64,000 nucleotides of DNA. It comes from Mesaphorura yosii (lineage: Eukaryota > Arthropoda > Collembola > Poduromorpha > Tullbergiidae). A program made the position numbers and the translations under genes. This document shows positions 24,182 through 35,844 of this stretch, one piece after another (the stretch's first letter is position 1; every line of letters begins with the position of its first letter). Under the pieces are notes generated by a model. The model made no database searches, had not been told where the DNA came from, and worked only from the letters and a program-made list of their open reading frames with translations. The DNA lies in contig WIXG01000118.1 in the NCBI GenBank assembly GCA_009869945.1, forward strand, positions 62,001 through 126,000, given 5' to 3'.

Positions 24182-24321
24182 CTACATGCATAGAACATCA
24201 TTAGTGCGATTCTACCCCAAGTCTGCTCAGAGAACTCGACCGGTACGGTTGTGTATGCGAGCTCTCTCTCTCTCACAAGGAGAGAGAGGGCTCGTATGAG
24301 TTCGCTGTTAATATCATGTAG
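24182..24321. repeat. Short purine/pyrimidine hairpin
   Basis: Around 24255-24300 the sequence is an imperfect palindrome: CGAGCTCTCTCTCTCT is followed after a few bases by AGAGAGAGGGCTCG. It would fold into a hairpin of about 16 pairs. It lies just upstream of the first TIM44 exon found and may be simple-repeat DNA. Confidence 0.45.
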
Positions 24322-25330
24322 TTACATATAATCGATTTGACAAATTTTATAGTTTACTTTGTGTTCCTTTCCCAAGTTTAGTTTCCCAAACACAAGACAA
24401 GTTTGTAATATGTTTAACCTCATTTTGGGTTCTTGTGCTTCGGTTTGGGGCACCCTTTCGGGCGTCTTGTGTGGGGCGAGGAAGAGAAGTGCTTCGCGGG
24501 GAGTACCGGCACACTTTGGGACGAATCGAAAATCCTGGGCATCATCCGAAGGAGCAGAGAGTGGCCTGACCCATGTTCGCCTCACTGTCCTGATGGGGGA
24601 AAAGACCCCTCGTCCCTTCGCTGATGGACCCAGAGATTCATGGTGGGCGTTGAACCATTTGAACTGGGAAAGGGCGCAACCGGAAGGAGAAAGCAAGAGT
24701 GGCTCGATCCATTGTCCCGGTGGGGGGAGAAGAGCCCTCCATCCCTTCTCGGAGAGCCCGAGAAAGAAATCACAATTTGGAAGTAACAGTTCAGTGTGGT
24801 GCGCCTGGAATAAGCTTTTTTGTAGAAAGTGGCCCTTGTATGCCGGTGCTCCTAGCGGGCCTGTATCCCAATCCCACATCTGTCACCTTCGTACATCGGA
24901 GCCCGAAATGTGGTACTCGAATTTTTAGTTAAGCATGGATTTTTATGTATTAACTTTTTCTGCCCGACCACTCCTTGTTTAGCTAAAAGGAACGTAAGGC
25001 GTTCATGGCCTTCCAAGTTTGAAGCATTAATACCATTAATTCTTATCGGATGTTTATGATGTATTGTGAAAATTAAGCGTATTCAGCATTCAACTCAGCT
25101 CAATTGGTAATTGAATTCTGATGAAGAGGCACAACTCTTCTCCGTGCTTTCCAAAAATATACAACTTTTCAGTCTACTCGGAGTGGGCCCAAAAAGGGCC
25201 ACTTTCCGATAAGGTCCTTTTTTCAGCCGAGTTCATCTGATTAGAGCACGTTTGTAATTCTCCATACTGTAAAACTGTCACGTGAAATTTAGATGTATGT
25301 ATTGTCAAAGTATTCAGGGTTGATTACGAT
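24322..25330. repeat. Unclassified repeat-like block
   Basis: From about 24360 to 24930 both strands are open for more than 180 codons, and GC content is visibly higher than in flanking DNA. Neither translation resembles a protein I know. A 13-base inverted match, GAAAGTGGCCCTT (24825) and AAGGGCCACTTTC (25192), links the block to its right flank. A mobile-element remnant is the simplest reading, but no family can be named. Confidence 0.3.
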
Positions 25331-25349
25331 AATGTATACTTAAACTAAG

Positions 25350-25770
25350 TAAGCAGTGAGCAGACTCCAAAGTTTATTTTGTTTATGTGTACGCCGTCAG
25401 GGTCCCGACGCCGCCTGGACGGCCTGGCTCTGTCTTAGTGGGTCGAACCAACCAGCTCGGGCTGGTTGCAGGCACCGAAAGGAGCCGCTTCGACTTACAA
25501 GGAGAGCAAAACAGGACTTATTCCACGGCGATCGGGACACGGACGTGTCGTCAAGGATTCTAGTTGTTTCTTTCTTTCTTATTGTTCTATGATCAAAAAT
25601 TAATGAATCAGTCGTATACTCGCTTTATGTTCAATACGTAAAAGGCGAGTTTAAATAAACCGTATAACTAGTGCGAATCTACCCGCGCTGCGACATCCAG
25701 ATCTTACCCGGGCGGTGATCAAAGCGTGACGTGCAAGCCTTCCCGACAACATGGTGACCAAGCACTTCCT
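25350..25770. mobile_element. Possible solo-LTR-like fossil
   Basis: GC-rich sequence with a TTTAAATAAACC poly(A)-like site near 25650, followed by a downstream stretch containing GGTGATCAAAGCGTGAC and then ATGGTGACCAAG, recalls the end of an LTR and its leader in BEL/Pao- or Gypsy-type elements. No internal coding region is seen. It would be an old remnant, and the family is uncertain. Confidence 0.2.
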
Positions 25771-26572
25771 TGAATCTGAAGTCTTTTAAGGTTATCTGCA
25801 CTGAAATTTGCTGGCTTGGAGCTTTGTCACTTCGTTTATATAAATACCTGATTCAGTACAGAACTAGAAACGAAGCTGCCGGACGCCCACCTATTGCTGA
25901 TTACGATCGTGGCGGCCGGGTACTTTAATAAATAGATTATCACGATAATTTTATGATTAAATCCGGCCCAAGAACTCTTGTGTAACTTGGGGTAGAGATT
26001 TCAATTTCAATGCTCTATGCGCTCTTTGCTTTAGCATGATGAAAGCGAAACGAGGTTCCTTTGAAAATGGCTCGGTTCATTGCCAGATGCCGTCAATTCA
26101 AATATCCTTGACCGAATCCGAGCTTTGATTGTGAAGCACAAAGATGAGCATGGTAAATGATCAGTTGGAGTACAGTACCCAGATGATGATGATCGGCGAT
26201 CGTATTTAAATTGTCAGCGCTGCAAGACTAAATTAATGTCAAATGCATGTCAAATGCATGTCAAATGCCGTATATCCATCCATCCGTTCACACTATGTAT
26301 CAGAAATGTACCTTTAAACTTCGCGTACCTTTATTTTTCTCACTCCGTGTAAAATTCAAACAGCGCATCTAAACTAGACTGGCGAACTACACTCAACTAA
26401 GCATTTAAAATTAAGAAGTTAAAGTTATTTCTGAAATTAGAGCCAAGACACTATAAACAAACTAAATCGCTTGTCATTGTAAAAATGGGGGCTGTGGCCA
26501 TAAAAGGACGACTAGTTAAAATCGGCACGCAGCTGGCAGCCTAAAATCTCGTGGCGCCGTGACGCGGCGTAG
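25771..26572. other. Intergenic with a short tandem repeat
   Basis: An 11-base unit, ATGTCAAATGC, is repeated three times at about 26235-26267. Otherwise no gene or RNA is recognised; the right end is probably 3' UTR of the dehydrogenase. Confidence 0.45.
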
Positions 26573-27714
26573 CTACCAAGGCAGTTTCTCTCCGTCGTAT
26601 TGTATTAGCAATCCATTGTCATCTTCATTTAGCTTTTCCAGAACTTGCACAATACCTTCCACACTTTGGATGGGGGTCAACGTAGCTGAAACCAAAAGAA
26701 AAGATATCATGACCAATTAAGATTCCAGACGGGATATACAGGGAATTATTACCCACCTTTCGGGCCGCCCATGTCTGTCTGGACCCATCCGGGATGAATA
26801 GCGCATGCAAGTATGCCCGCCTTCTTGAAATCTAAGCTCATGGATCTGGTCGCCATGTTTAGTGCTGCCTGCAAATTAATGACTCATGAGCTAATGGTCA
26901 TGTAGTCAATGGCCGTCGTGGTTATTATGAATGTAGTTTTTAGTTTTGCATGAACATACTTTGCTACACCTGTACGGATACATTCCTCCGTTATCGTTCA
27001 TTGCTATCGAACCCAGGATTGAGGACATGTTAATTACAGCTGCACGCTTAATTCCATGTGGCACATTCGCGTTTTCATTTGCGGCTTTCTCCAGTAGCGG
27101 TATGAATGCTTTCGTCAGCATAATCGGCGCGATTACGTTCACTTCATAGTTTTCACTTAGGCTCTCTTTCTTGATCTGCGTGATTCTTGCGTATTTGGAG
27201 GTGATGCCGGCGTTATTTATGAGTAGGTTCAGCCCCTTGCCTTTGGTTTTCTGATCAACCATATCAACAAGATCTTCATGCTTCTTGTAGTCGCGGATAT
27301 CTGCGTAAGAAGACGAAATGTTTAAGCCCTTCCTGCATGCATCCGAATTTGTCATTATGGCGTACTAACCCATTTGAATCAGCTCAATGAAGGAATACCC
27401 CTTGGCGAACTCTTGAAGCTCCTAAGTGCACAATGAGACAAGATCATTTCATTTACTGAAGCAGGAAACGACCGAAGAATATTCAATTTGCTTACCTTAG
27501 CCTGCGCCACATTTCTGTACGTCGCAAATACTATGGTTGGTTTCAATTTCTTACTGATTTCTTGTACCAGATTGAATCCAATGCCCCTACCATTCAAAAC
27601 ATTGAACATGTGCACTTAGACTACCAGACTTCAGACAGTTTTGAGTCGTGTTCAATCCAAGTTTGCTTACCGGTTTGCTCCTGTGATGAACACGCTTCCA
27701 ACCTTAGAAGTCAT
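26573..27714 (-). CDS. Short-chain dehydrogenase/reductase, sniffer/C-factor-like
   Basis: About six exons from ATG 27714 ([14 protein letters not shown]) to TAG 26573-26575. Exons 1 and 2 join as [12 protein letters not shown], the Gly-rich NAD(P)-binding motif. LLINNAGI is the NNAG motif, MSSILGS carries the catalytic Ser, and YPYRCSKAALN gives Tyr-x-x-x-Lys. [11 protein letters not shown] follows, typical of the C-factor/sniffer group. Length is about 255-260 residues, normal for a classical SDR. Drosophila sniffer is a carbonyl reductase protecting neurons from oxidative stress; the substrate here is unknown. The gene lies head to head with mARC copy 2. Confidence 0.85.
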
Positions 27715-28152
27715 TGCTACTCAAAACTACTAATTTTGACTGTTGAAAGCAAAAATTCTCTTCTCAATTTTAATACTGACTACGGAACATCGTGTTTTGA
27801 GATTCCGCAATTTGATTTGAAATCCTCTTAGCTTCAAGCTTGCTTTCTGTAATTTCTACTCTGTGTGCGTCTTCATTTTGCATTTGTCTCATTTTGTGTT
27901 GGACTCTATCTTGACTGTCCTGACACAGGGATGATATGATGTAACATCCTATTCCCGTTTGATACTTGCCGTAATCTTCTGGAACAGTTACGCAACTACA
28001 AACTAAACTGTATTAAATGCGCTGTTTTCTTATTGACAAGTCTTGTGAAATTAGCTGCAGTTCTTCGTGTCATATGAGCTCAATCACATGCAGTTGACAC
28101 TTTTCTCAATAAATACTCGGAAATCGGAAGTGTACATTCAACGGGTGCAACA
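27715..28152. other. Shared upstream region of SDR and mARC copy 2
   Basis: These 438 bases lie between divergent genes. No TATA box or repeat is evident, and the open frame at 27562-27831 overlapping its left part is not supported. Confidence 0.4.
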
Positions 28153-29508
28153 ATGGGGCTCGGATCAGCTGATACCCGACTTATGCTCGCAGCATCCTCT
28201 GCTCTCATTGCGTGTGCCGGAACATACGCATTCATCAAAATCATGTCGAACAGAAAAAGGAAATTAAACCCGGACATCCCGAAACCGGAAAAATGGGTGC
28301 GTGTTGGAAAGATTCTGAAATTGGTTATTTATCCAATCAAATCTTGCAAGGGGATTGAAGTGGAGGAGGCCAAATTAACGCCGCTTGGATTGCAAGGTAA
28401 TTATTCGAATAACAAGTCAAGTACGGTATTCCTGATTCAATTCTAAACACAGGCTTAACATCTGAGTTCCTGCTCGACCGAGCTTACGTTATCGTGAATT
28501 CCCACGGAGCATTCCAAACGCAACGGCAATTTCCGCAACTTGCTCTGATTAACGTCGAGATAACGGATGATAACAAACTGGTACTGTCATCACCTGATAA
28601 GGGCTCCGTGACTTGTGATCTGACTAACCTGAGACCGGCGAAACAAACCATCAGGTACGTATTATCGTATTGGAGAACATAATCTACGAAGTAGATCGTG
28701 TATGTTGGGATAAAATAGATCTTCTTTACGACTTTATGCTTTATGCAGAGTTTGGACGGACTACTTCAAAGCTAAAGACATTCGAGATCTGGGAGACGAA
28801 GTTGGTAATTGGATCGACAATTTCTTAAACGGGACTGGCTTCCGAATGTTTTATCATGCGAAGAATGAAACTGGACGGGCAATGACCACTTTACACAACA
28901 AATTTCCATTATTTAGGGCAGAGGACACCGTAAGACAACATGGGATTCAACCCAAAAGCAAGAAGAATTTCGCATGTCTAACTTGAAGTTCCCATTGTTT
29001 CCTGATTTTTAGGGAACCTTCCAAGATGAAACGTCGTATTTACTGATGACAATTGAATCTATTGACGCAGTGAATTCCAAGTTGAAGGAAGAAGTATCGT
29101 ACAGGAACTTCCGCCCGAATTTCCTAGTGGATGATATTCCTGAACCGTTTAGTGAGGATAGTTGGTCATTTGTTCGGATTGGTAATACGGACAATGGACC
29201 CATTTTGAAGGCAGCTATGCCGTGCTGCAGATGCAGACTGACAACAGTCAACCCCGACACGGGAGTTTTCAATTCAGAAGGAGAGCCAGTAAAAACTATA
29301 CTCGCGTAAGTAATCCCACTTTGTTCAGAAGTGACTGAAATTACGATGAGGAAATTTTTTGTTGAATAGAATGCAGAGGCAAGTCGCTGACGACAAAACA
29401 ACTAAGCTGGTTAAGAATCAGGCGGTATTGGGCAACCATTTCGGACTATTCGAAGGACGGAACGCTGTGGTCAAGACCGGCGAGGTAATTTACATGGGGT
29501 TGAAGTAA
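28153..29508 (+). CDS. Mtarc: mARC (mitochondrial amidoxime-reducing component), copy 2
   Basis: About six exons; the first is 28153-28395 and the last ends with TAA at 29506-29508. The N-terminal anchor is ASSALIACAGTYAFIKIM. WVRVGKILKLVIYPIKSCKG opens the barrel domain. RNFRPNFLVDDIPEPFSEDSW and CCRCRLTTVNPDTGVF match the other copies, including the Cys expected to bind molybdenum. The end is TGEVIYMGLK, where copies 1 and 3 have VGDPVY. Introns occupy the same positions as in copy 1, including the one just before the CRLTT exon region. All joins keep frame. Confidence 0.9.
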
Positions 29509-31251
29509 CGGACCCAAGTTTGCCGTGCGGGTCCAGGAGCGAGGAGCCGGGCCTACGATTTATTTCCTCTATTGAGTAGTAAAAATTTCCTATGAAAGGC
29601 TATTAATAAATCTATTTATGCAATTAATTCATTAATGTGTACATCCGCATCCACACGCCGGGCAAATCCTCGCCAACCCAAATCCAAAGTACAAGTTCAT
29701 GAGTATTCCGCGAATTCTGTAAACGTCTGCCCACAATAGTGATTGTGATTATTGTGTGAATTCGTGCAGCCGCCAGCCAGACGCCGAGCTTCAGCTTCCG
29801 TTCGTGTAATGAAAGTGATAAGTGTATGACGCATTATTGATTGAATGCTGAGCTCGCTTGAGTGCTGAAGGCTCTGCTTTACGTTGATTTCAGGCTCTGA
29901 TCTATCCTGTTCCAAAATTAGCGATAAATATTGCTATCAGTACGAACGGAATTTGTTTGTAAACATTCGGCGAATTGCTTCACATCACAGAACATGCTCT
30001 CTATCCTCCCACTTGTCGTGCAGTCTGTTTTAATTTTAATACCAAATTTATGGTACACCGTCACTAGTGAATAAATGAAATAAACATTGCACTAGCCGAT
30101 ACGAGAAGTGTTTTGCGTTAAGCTAGTGCGTCCGGGGTTTATTTTCATGAAGTGGACGCGTAGAAAAAATTGCAATAATATGCAAAGCTACAACTTCATG
30201 AGTCATCAGTATTACACGATTTCAATCTTAATCTCAGGGCATGCGTCGTGTCCGGCACGGACAGGACACATTGACATACTAATTCTAACTCCTCAGACTC
30301 AGTGCACTGGCTGACTGCACGCACTTGTTGTCGAGTGTTTCAGCGATGCGTCACCCTTCCTGAGAAGTCACATTTTAAATCCATACAAACAGTAGTGCAT
30401 GATCGAATCAGTGATGAAAGTAATGCTCCTTGCTTGTCTGCACTTCTTAAGAAGTTTAATTTTAGTAATTTGCAGGCCTTGGCCGCCTCGTGTGATCGTG
30501 AGAGATGTGCTAACTGCTAATTATTTATTAATCCAAGTCTGCTCTCTCCATGCTCGGCTGAAGTCATGTAGTACGCATTTCTATTTCTGGACGACTTTTC
30601 CAAGAACTCAAAACGCCTCGTTCGTTCGTGGGAGTGGAGACTTTGCCCCAAAGTAATTGAAATTTGCTAATTGGGTAGTTGTGGGTGGAAATTAAATGGG
30701 TTATAGCATCAGAGAAGGATAATGGAATAATCCAGTAACTGGAATCCTAGAATGCTGTTAAAATTACTATTCAATACGTCAATATGTATAAGTGTTGTGC
30801 TTATCTATGAAATTTGTATCTGCAGGTGTTTGAAAACTACAGTGGTAATGGCTGGTTGACTGCTGGCTGAACTGATTGAAGGCCAGAGGCATTTGCACTT
30901 TACTGGTGAATCATAATTATAATTATGATCATAACATCATTGCATCTTGCGTGAAAGAGTCACTTTTGAGCTTTGACGGGATGCAAATTGAAAGATAAAC
31001 AATTAACGTCATTTCTCATTTTGTTGTTGATTTTAGATTCGATTCAGTTCGTTGTACGACAGAGCGATCATTGACGCTTTGTACAGCACAAAGTTAACAA
31101 CGTCGTTTGATTCTCGTTGAATTCCTAACTTGTCTGGAATGAAATTCTCGAGTTACACTCACTCGTGTGAAAAGATCTTTCTTTCAATAAACGCAAGTTG
31201 GTTTCGGTACCTGGAAGCAGAAATTGGGCAAGGCCTGAAAACAGAAGTGAA
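29509..31251. other. Intergenic, AT-rich
   Basis: There is no convincing gene in these 1.7 kb. AATAAA at about 29604 may end mARC copy 2. A perfect palindrome lies at 30910-30929 and is listed separately. The last 150 bases are probably the ammonium transporter leader. Confidence 0.4.
30910..30929. promoter_or_regulatory. Perfect 20-base palindrome with TAATTA cores
   Basis: ATCATAATTATAATTATGAT is identical to its reverse complement. It contains two overlapping homeodomain-type TAATTA/ATAATTA cores and lies 320 bases upstream of the ammonium transporter ATG. The palindrome is seen; a regulatory role is inferred. Confidence 0.3.
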
Positions 31252-32970
31252 ATGAGTCCACAAGTTGGAGGGGTTCAGGATCTTCAGTCGGCAATAAAAG
31301 CTGTTGTAGTTTTAGCGGCTGCGGCAGGAGCTGGAGCGAATCCAGCGGCAGTAGGCGCAAGCACAAATGAGAGTTCCTCGACCACAGCCCGATACAGCGG
31401 CAATGACCAGTACGCGCCTGGTGACATTGCGTGGACCCTCGTCTCTACAACTCTCGTCTGGCTGATGGTACCAGGCATCGGATTCTTCTACAGCGGTATG
31501 GCAAGAAGCAAGAGTGCGCTCTCGCTGATCATTCTGTGCTGTTGGAGCATTGCAGTCGTGTCTGTTCAGGTATGTAAGTTGTCTCGTAAAGACTGGAGGA
31601 ATCTAACATTTTAAGTCAACTTCTACATTTGTCAGTGGTTTATGTTCGGTTACTCGCTGGCCTTCAGCCGAAAGGGTCTTCTATTCATTGGAAATCTGGA
31701 CAACGGGTTCCTCGTCGATGTACTCGATCGGCCAGCGGAATCCAACAAGAAGATTCCTGACATCCTCTTCTGTTTGTATCACTGCATGATCGCCGGCATC
31801 ACTCCAGCCCTCGTAATTGGAGCAACTGCGGAGCGTGGGCGATTTCTACCGACCATTGTGTTTATGCTCCTTTGGACTACGTTTGTGTATGATTTCATCG
31901 CGTACTGGACATGGAATGTTGACGGATGGGCGCATAAACTTGGAGGTACAGCTGACACGTCATTTCTTGCAGTACTTGCAGTTAGAGATAAATTTTCTTG
32001 ATGCGTGATGCCCTGTTTTATCAGTTTTGGATTTTGCCGGCGGAAATGCTGTGCATATTGCGTCAGGAGCAGCGGCCATTTCGTATTCTTACATCCTCGG
32101 AGGACGAGAGGGCAACTTGAACCAGTACAAGCCCCATAACATGGTTCAAGTGGTAAGCTGATACCTCGGGTTATACTGGGATTTTACCCAATGTAGTTAT
32201 AAAGTCAATTACATGGCCAAAATGTTAATTAAAGGTTCTCGGCACGTCTCTTATATGGTTCGGTTGGTTCGGATTCAATGGAGGATCTGCGATGGGGTCA
32301 AATATTCGATCAGCTGTCGTTATAATGGTGAATTGAGAACTCGCAAGTGAAAAAATTCTCTAAAAGCAATTTATCTCACGAAAACATTTCATTTCAGGTC
32401 ACTAATTTATCAGCCTCAATTGGTGGCGTCACATGGGCCTTGCTTGATTACAAAAAGGAAAAGAAGTTCTCCGCGCTTAGTTTCTGCTTTGGGGCTGTTG
32501 CTGGTTTGGTGGCCATAACTCCTGCTTCTGGTTACATTAGTCCACAGTCCGGCATTGCATTCGGATTCCTCGGATCACTCGGCTGCCATCTCGCGCTCGG
32601 GTTGAAGGACTCGCTTGGACTCGATGACGCATTTGACGTGGTTGCCGTGCACGGAATTGGCGGTTTCATCGGGACGTTTCTTACCGGTGTTTTTGCGGAG
32701 GAGAAATGTTCTATCCTCGACGGGGTCACAGACATTCGAGGAGGTTGGATTGACCATAATTGGATGCAAGTGCCAAAGCAACTCGCGGGAGGGTTTGCCG
32801 CTCTCATCTGGTCGCTTGCGGTTACATTTGGCATTCTGTTTGGCATGAACAAGATCCCCGGTCTGCAATTGAGAGCTGAGTCCAAACATGTCCGTGAAGG
32901 ACTTGACAAGGAAGAAATTGGAGAGGTGGCCTATCATCACAATAATGACCAGACGTCAGAGTCAGCATGA
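31252..32970 (+). CDS. Ammonium transporter of the fungal Mep/Amt type
   Basis: Five exons: 31252-31569, 31636-31945, 32025-32152, 32235-32328 and 32398-32970. The protein is about 474 residues with the Amt fold: VWLMVPGIGFFYSGMARSKS, then GATAERGRFLPT, the YKPHNMVQV loop, WFGWFGFNGGSAMGSN, ITPASGYISPQS and VHGIGGFIGTFLTG. Conserved pore histidines are likely the ones in CLYHCM and VHGIGG. Motif wording such as YKPHN, LLDYKKEKKFSA and GGWIDHNW is closer to fungal Mep proteins than to insect Amt or Rh proteins as I know them. It should move ammonium across the plasma membrane. The ATG at 31252 is used because the frame upstream starts only at a TTG. Confidence 0.9.
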
Positions 32971-33391
32971 ACTGAGCTGAACCTGCCAGTAATTTATTTT
33001 TAGGCGAGCACATAAGCACTCTTATCATCATGAATGCATTATAGTTTTCGGTTTATTCGTACAAAATATTGTAAGTCTCTATAATTAAGGTATTATATAT
33101 CGTTCCTCATTCTCATTCAGCCATTCTGTAATAAATTTTTAGAATTGAATTTTTTTTAAAAACAGACCAGTTTGAAAGATTTGAGAACAAATTAGTAAAC
33201 AATGGAAAAAAATCCTGACTTTGGAAATGATCAGTTCCTGGATGAATGCGATTGATAACAATAATTTGCAGGTTAATCGACTTGAGGTCAATTTCAGAGT
33301 AAACTCAAAAAAAGGCTGACGAGTTTCGTCCATAGCCTTTCATTCAGCGAATGCTTTTGAGCATCGCAACGAGTGCGAGCGAATTTACACC
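32971..33391. other. Ammonium transporter 3' UTR and chemoreceptor upstream region
   Basis: AATAAA at about 33131 is a candidate poly(A) signal. The rest is AT-rich with no recognisable feature. Confidence 0.4.
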
Positions 33392-34663
33392 ATGATTTCC
33401 GAATCCACACTTCGTCTCTTCAAAATATTTGTGGCCTTTGGCTCACTGACGCATTGTTTCCCATTCCGGTGGTGCTGGACAGCCAATAAGCTCGTGATGG
33501 GTCACTCTTATAGACTCGTAGTCGACTTCTGCCCGTGGCCTTACTGGCGTCATCCTCTGAACCGTGTCCTTGTGCGAGTACCGTACATCGTGCTAAACGT
33601 GAATTTGCTCTGGAGAATTGTTGTAACCGTGATACTCATTTATAATATTTGCATCAAACCAATCACATCATTTGAAATGTTTTGCGCATTTTGGGTCTTC
33701 AGTACTTTCGCGATATCATTAACTTACATTGTCGCCATTCTTGGAGGTTTCGTCGATCTGGAGTATGCAATAGAAATCATAAATCAGATCCTGGCTCTGG
33801 AGAGGAAAATGGATAAGCTTCATGGAAAAATCAATACAGAAAGTTCACAAGACGGAATTGGAGCTTTCATGAGGAAGTACTTTTACTTTGCAATTGTGTC
33901 AGTTTTGATCGTGCCCATCGTCGCGATTCTGCAGCTGGAGTACGCCCCGAATCTTTACGCAAACATTCGCACAGATTCAATTGAAATGAATTTGCTGATT
34001 GGCATTGGACTGACGGCTGGAATTTATGGCGACTGGATGTTCCTCGGACTGGCAAATTTCGGGTTTCTTCTGTATTGCTATGTGATTGTGTATTGGATGA
34101 GACGTCTTTGGTAAGAAATTCATGGTTAAAACCCAAGTCATCTATTAAATCCGTTGTATTCTTGCAGCGTTTACACAAGGTCCAATAACAACCGCGGTCC
34201 ATTAGTGAGTACCCTTCTGCAGTACCACTATTTTCAAGTTCTGCACTTGAATTTTGTGTCTTGCATGGAGAAATTGACACCAGCCTTTTGTGGAGTTTGG
34301 TTGACGCTTATTATCATCATCACCTACTCTGCGTTCAATTTGTTCATCAACTCCCAATTTGCTTCGTCAGCCTACTGCGCAATCTCGGGAGCAATGTTTA
34401 CAGTTGGAGCAATCAAAAACATAGGGCATGCTTGGCGAACCACGAGCTCCAGTCAGGATTTTTTAGCGTCTTACAAGAGGAACATGGCTGCATTCGTGTG
34501 CAAGGCGACGAGACAACGGCGTGTCCTTAAGACGCTGAGGCCTTTCTACATCCGCGCAGGAAATTTCTGCACTTTGGACAGAGACACGACATTGAAGGCA
34601 TTCGGTGTTTTTGCCCTAGACAAAGTTTCGGAATTGTTGCTAACCTTTCGACCACATAATTAA
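33392..34663 (+). CDS. Seven-transmembrane chemoreceptor, gustatory-receptor-like
   Basis: Two exons, 33392-34110 and 34168-34663, joined inside a Cys codon (RRLCVYTRSN). The protein of about 405 residues has at least six clear hydrophobic helices, including LLWRIVVTVILIYNICI, YFYFAIVSVLIVPIVAIL and LTLIIIITYSAFNLFI. Topology, length and the C-terminal intron placement fit the arthropod gustatory/odorant receptor superfamily as expanded in springtails. The usual TYhhhhhQF end motif is not obvious, so the subfamily is unknown. A second, divergent member is at 54.6 kb. Confidence 0.7.
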
Positions 34664-35844
34664 TTAGTAAGTTGCAGGTTTTGATAGTCGTACTAGGACG
34701 TCTATGCAATTGAATCCTGTCCTACAATTATTTGTCTGCTCTTGCAAGACGCAAGATGATCATGATATCTTGGCATAGGTTGTCTAACTGCGTAACTATG
34801 TATACTTCATGAAATGAATGGTAAAATTGTGGGTCGCAAACGTAAATTACTTTAATTCTGCAGCAATTACGGCCTGATTGGTAACCAATAATGAAAATCA
34901 TAGAAAATCGCCAAATTATCGTGCGAGCATTCGTTCGAGTCGCGTCCCACGTATCAAAAGAGCCAAGCCACGTCAAAATATTTCCATTTTTGATAATTGG
35001 ACGATTCATTTCATAAATATCATTAAACAGAGGCAGTGAGTCTTCAACCTCTACAATTTCGCCAAGTTCGTTTTTCAATACTCCACTTATCGATGTTTAT
35101 TTTGCTAGGATGGCAAAATGACGATTTGAATCAAGCATTAATTATTAAGTCAGGTCACAGCACTCACAAGGCTGAATTTTGAAAGCTCATACAGGTGAGA
35201 AACCACAAATCACGGTTCGAATTTCAAAATTATTCACTAGAATTCAAGTGCTCTCCACACCAACAATGTTCAAAGTTCTGTCTTTAGTCAACCACACAAG
35301 TCGTCAAGTCATTTACGTCACTAGCCAATTTGTCACTTTTTTCACAATTTTGTAGATATTGTGCCTTAATTTCCAGATTATACTGACAGTTTCAGTTCTT
35401 AGTATTTCTCGAATTATCAAAGCTAAACACGGACTCACCCAAACTCAAGTCGCTCGTGATTCACAAGCGATGCGTAATTTCCACAGATGCAATGAGCTAT
35501 GCAGTGACGGCAACCAGTCGCTTGGATTTTGAACTGATTACAGGCTCGACCTCCCAGAATAGAATTCAGACGAAAGAGAAACCAATTTCCAATCAATGCT
35601 CAATCAGTTGTCTGTAATTTCGTAATGTCTAGGCCGGGATCAGTGCAATTTAATATTTTTAGATGACGTGCCGTCCGTCCGTCCGTCGACCGGTGCACGG
35701 CTGACGCACAACCCTCCTATAAAAGGAAAGGCCCGATGTGTCCGCCCCGTCATTCTCATTTGGGAAAATGAGAACGTAACTCGCGAGTCTTCGGGAGCGG
35801 GATATAGCGTCTGGCCGTTGATGTCGCCACGGATCAACATCAAC
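34664..35844. other. Intergenic with an unrecognised minus-strand open frame
   Basis: The minus strand is open at about 35093-34728 and reads GEIVEVEDSLPLFNDIYEMN, with WLGSFDTWDATRT further on. It lacks an ATG in good context and a recognisable domain. It could be an exon fragment or chance. The right 130 bases hold the promoter of the insulin-like gene. Confidence 0.3.
35718..35725 (+). promoter_or_regulatory. TATA box of the insulin-like peptide gene
   Basis: TATAAAAG stands 127 bases before the ATG at 35845. Transcription would start near 35750, giving a leader of about 95 bases. This places the true start codon at 35821 or 35845 rather than at in-frame codons further upstream. Confidence 0.65.

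Noticed and set aside
24322-24928. Long open frames on both strands as genes
   Set aside because: They overlap fully, share no similarity with known proteins and are best explained by GC-rich repeat DNA with few stop codons.
25356-25592. tRNA- or rRNA-like GC-rich segment
   Set aside because: No cloverleaf with conserved T-arm and D-arm bases could be drawn; kept only as a weak LTR-like remnant.
26235-26267. Three copies of an 11-base unit as a CRISPR or satellite
   Set aside because: Copies abut without spacers and number only three; a minor tandem repeat in a eukaryotic genome.
34728-35093. Minus-strand open frame as a gene
   Set aside because: It begins at a TTG, lacks partner exons and has no recognisable domain; at most an exon fragment.
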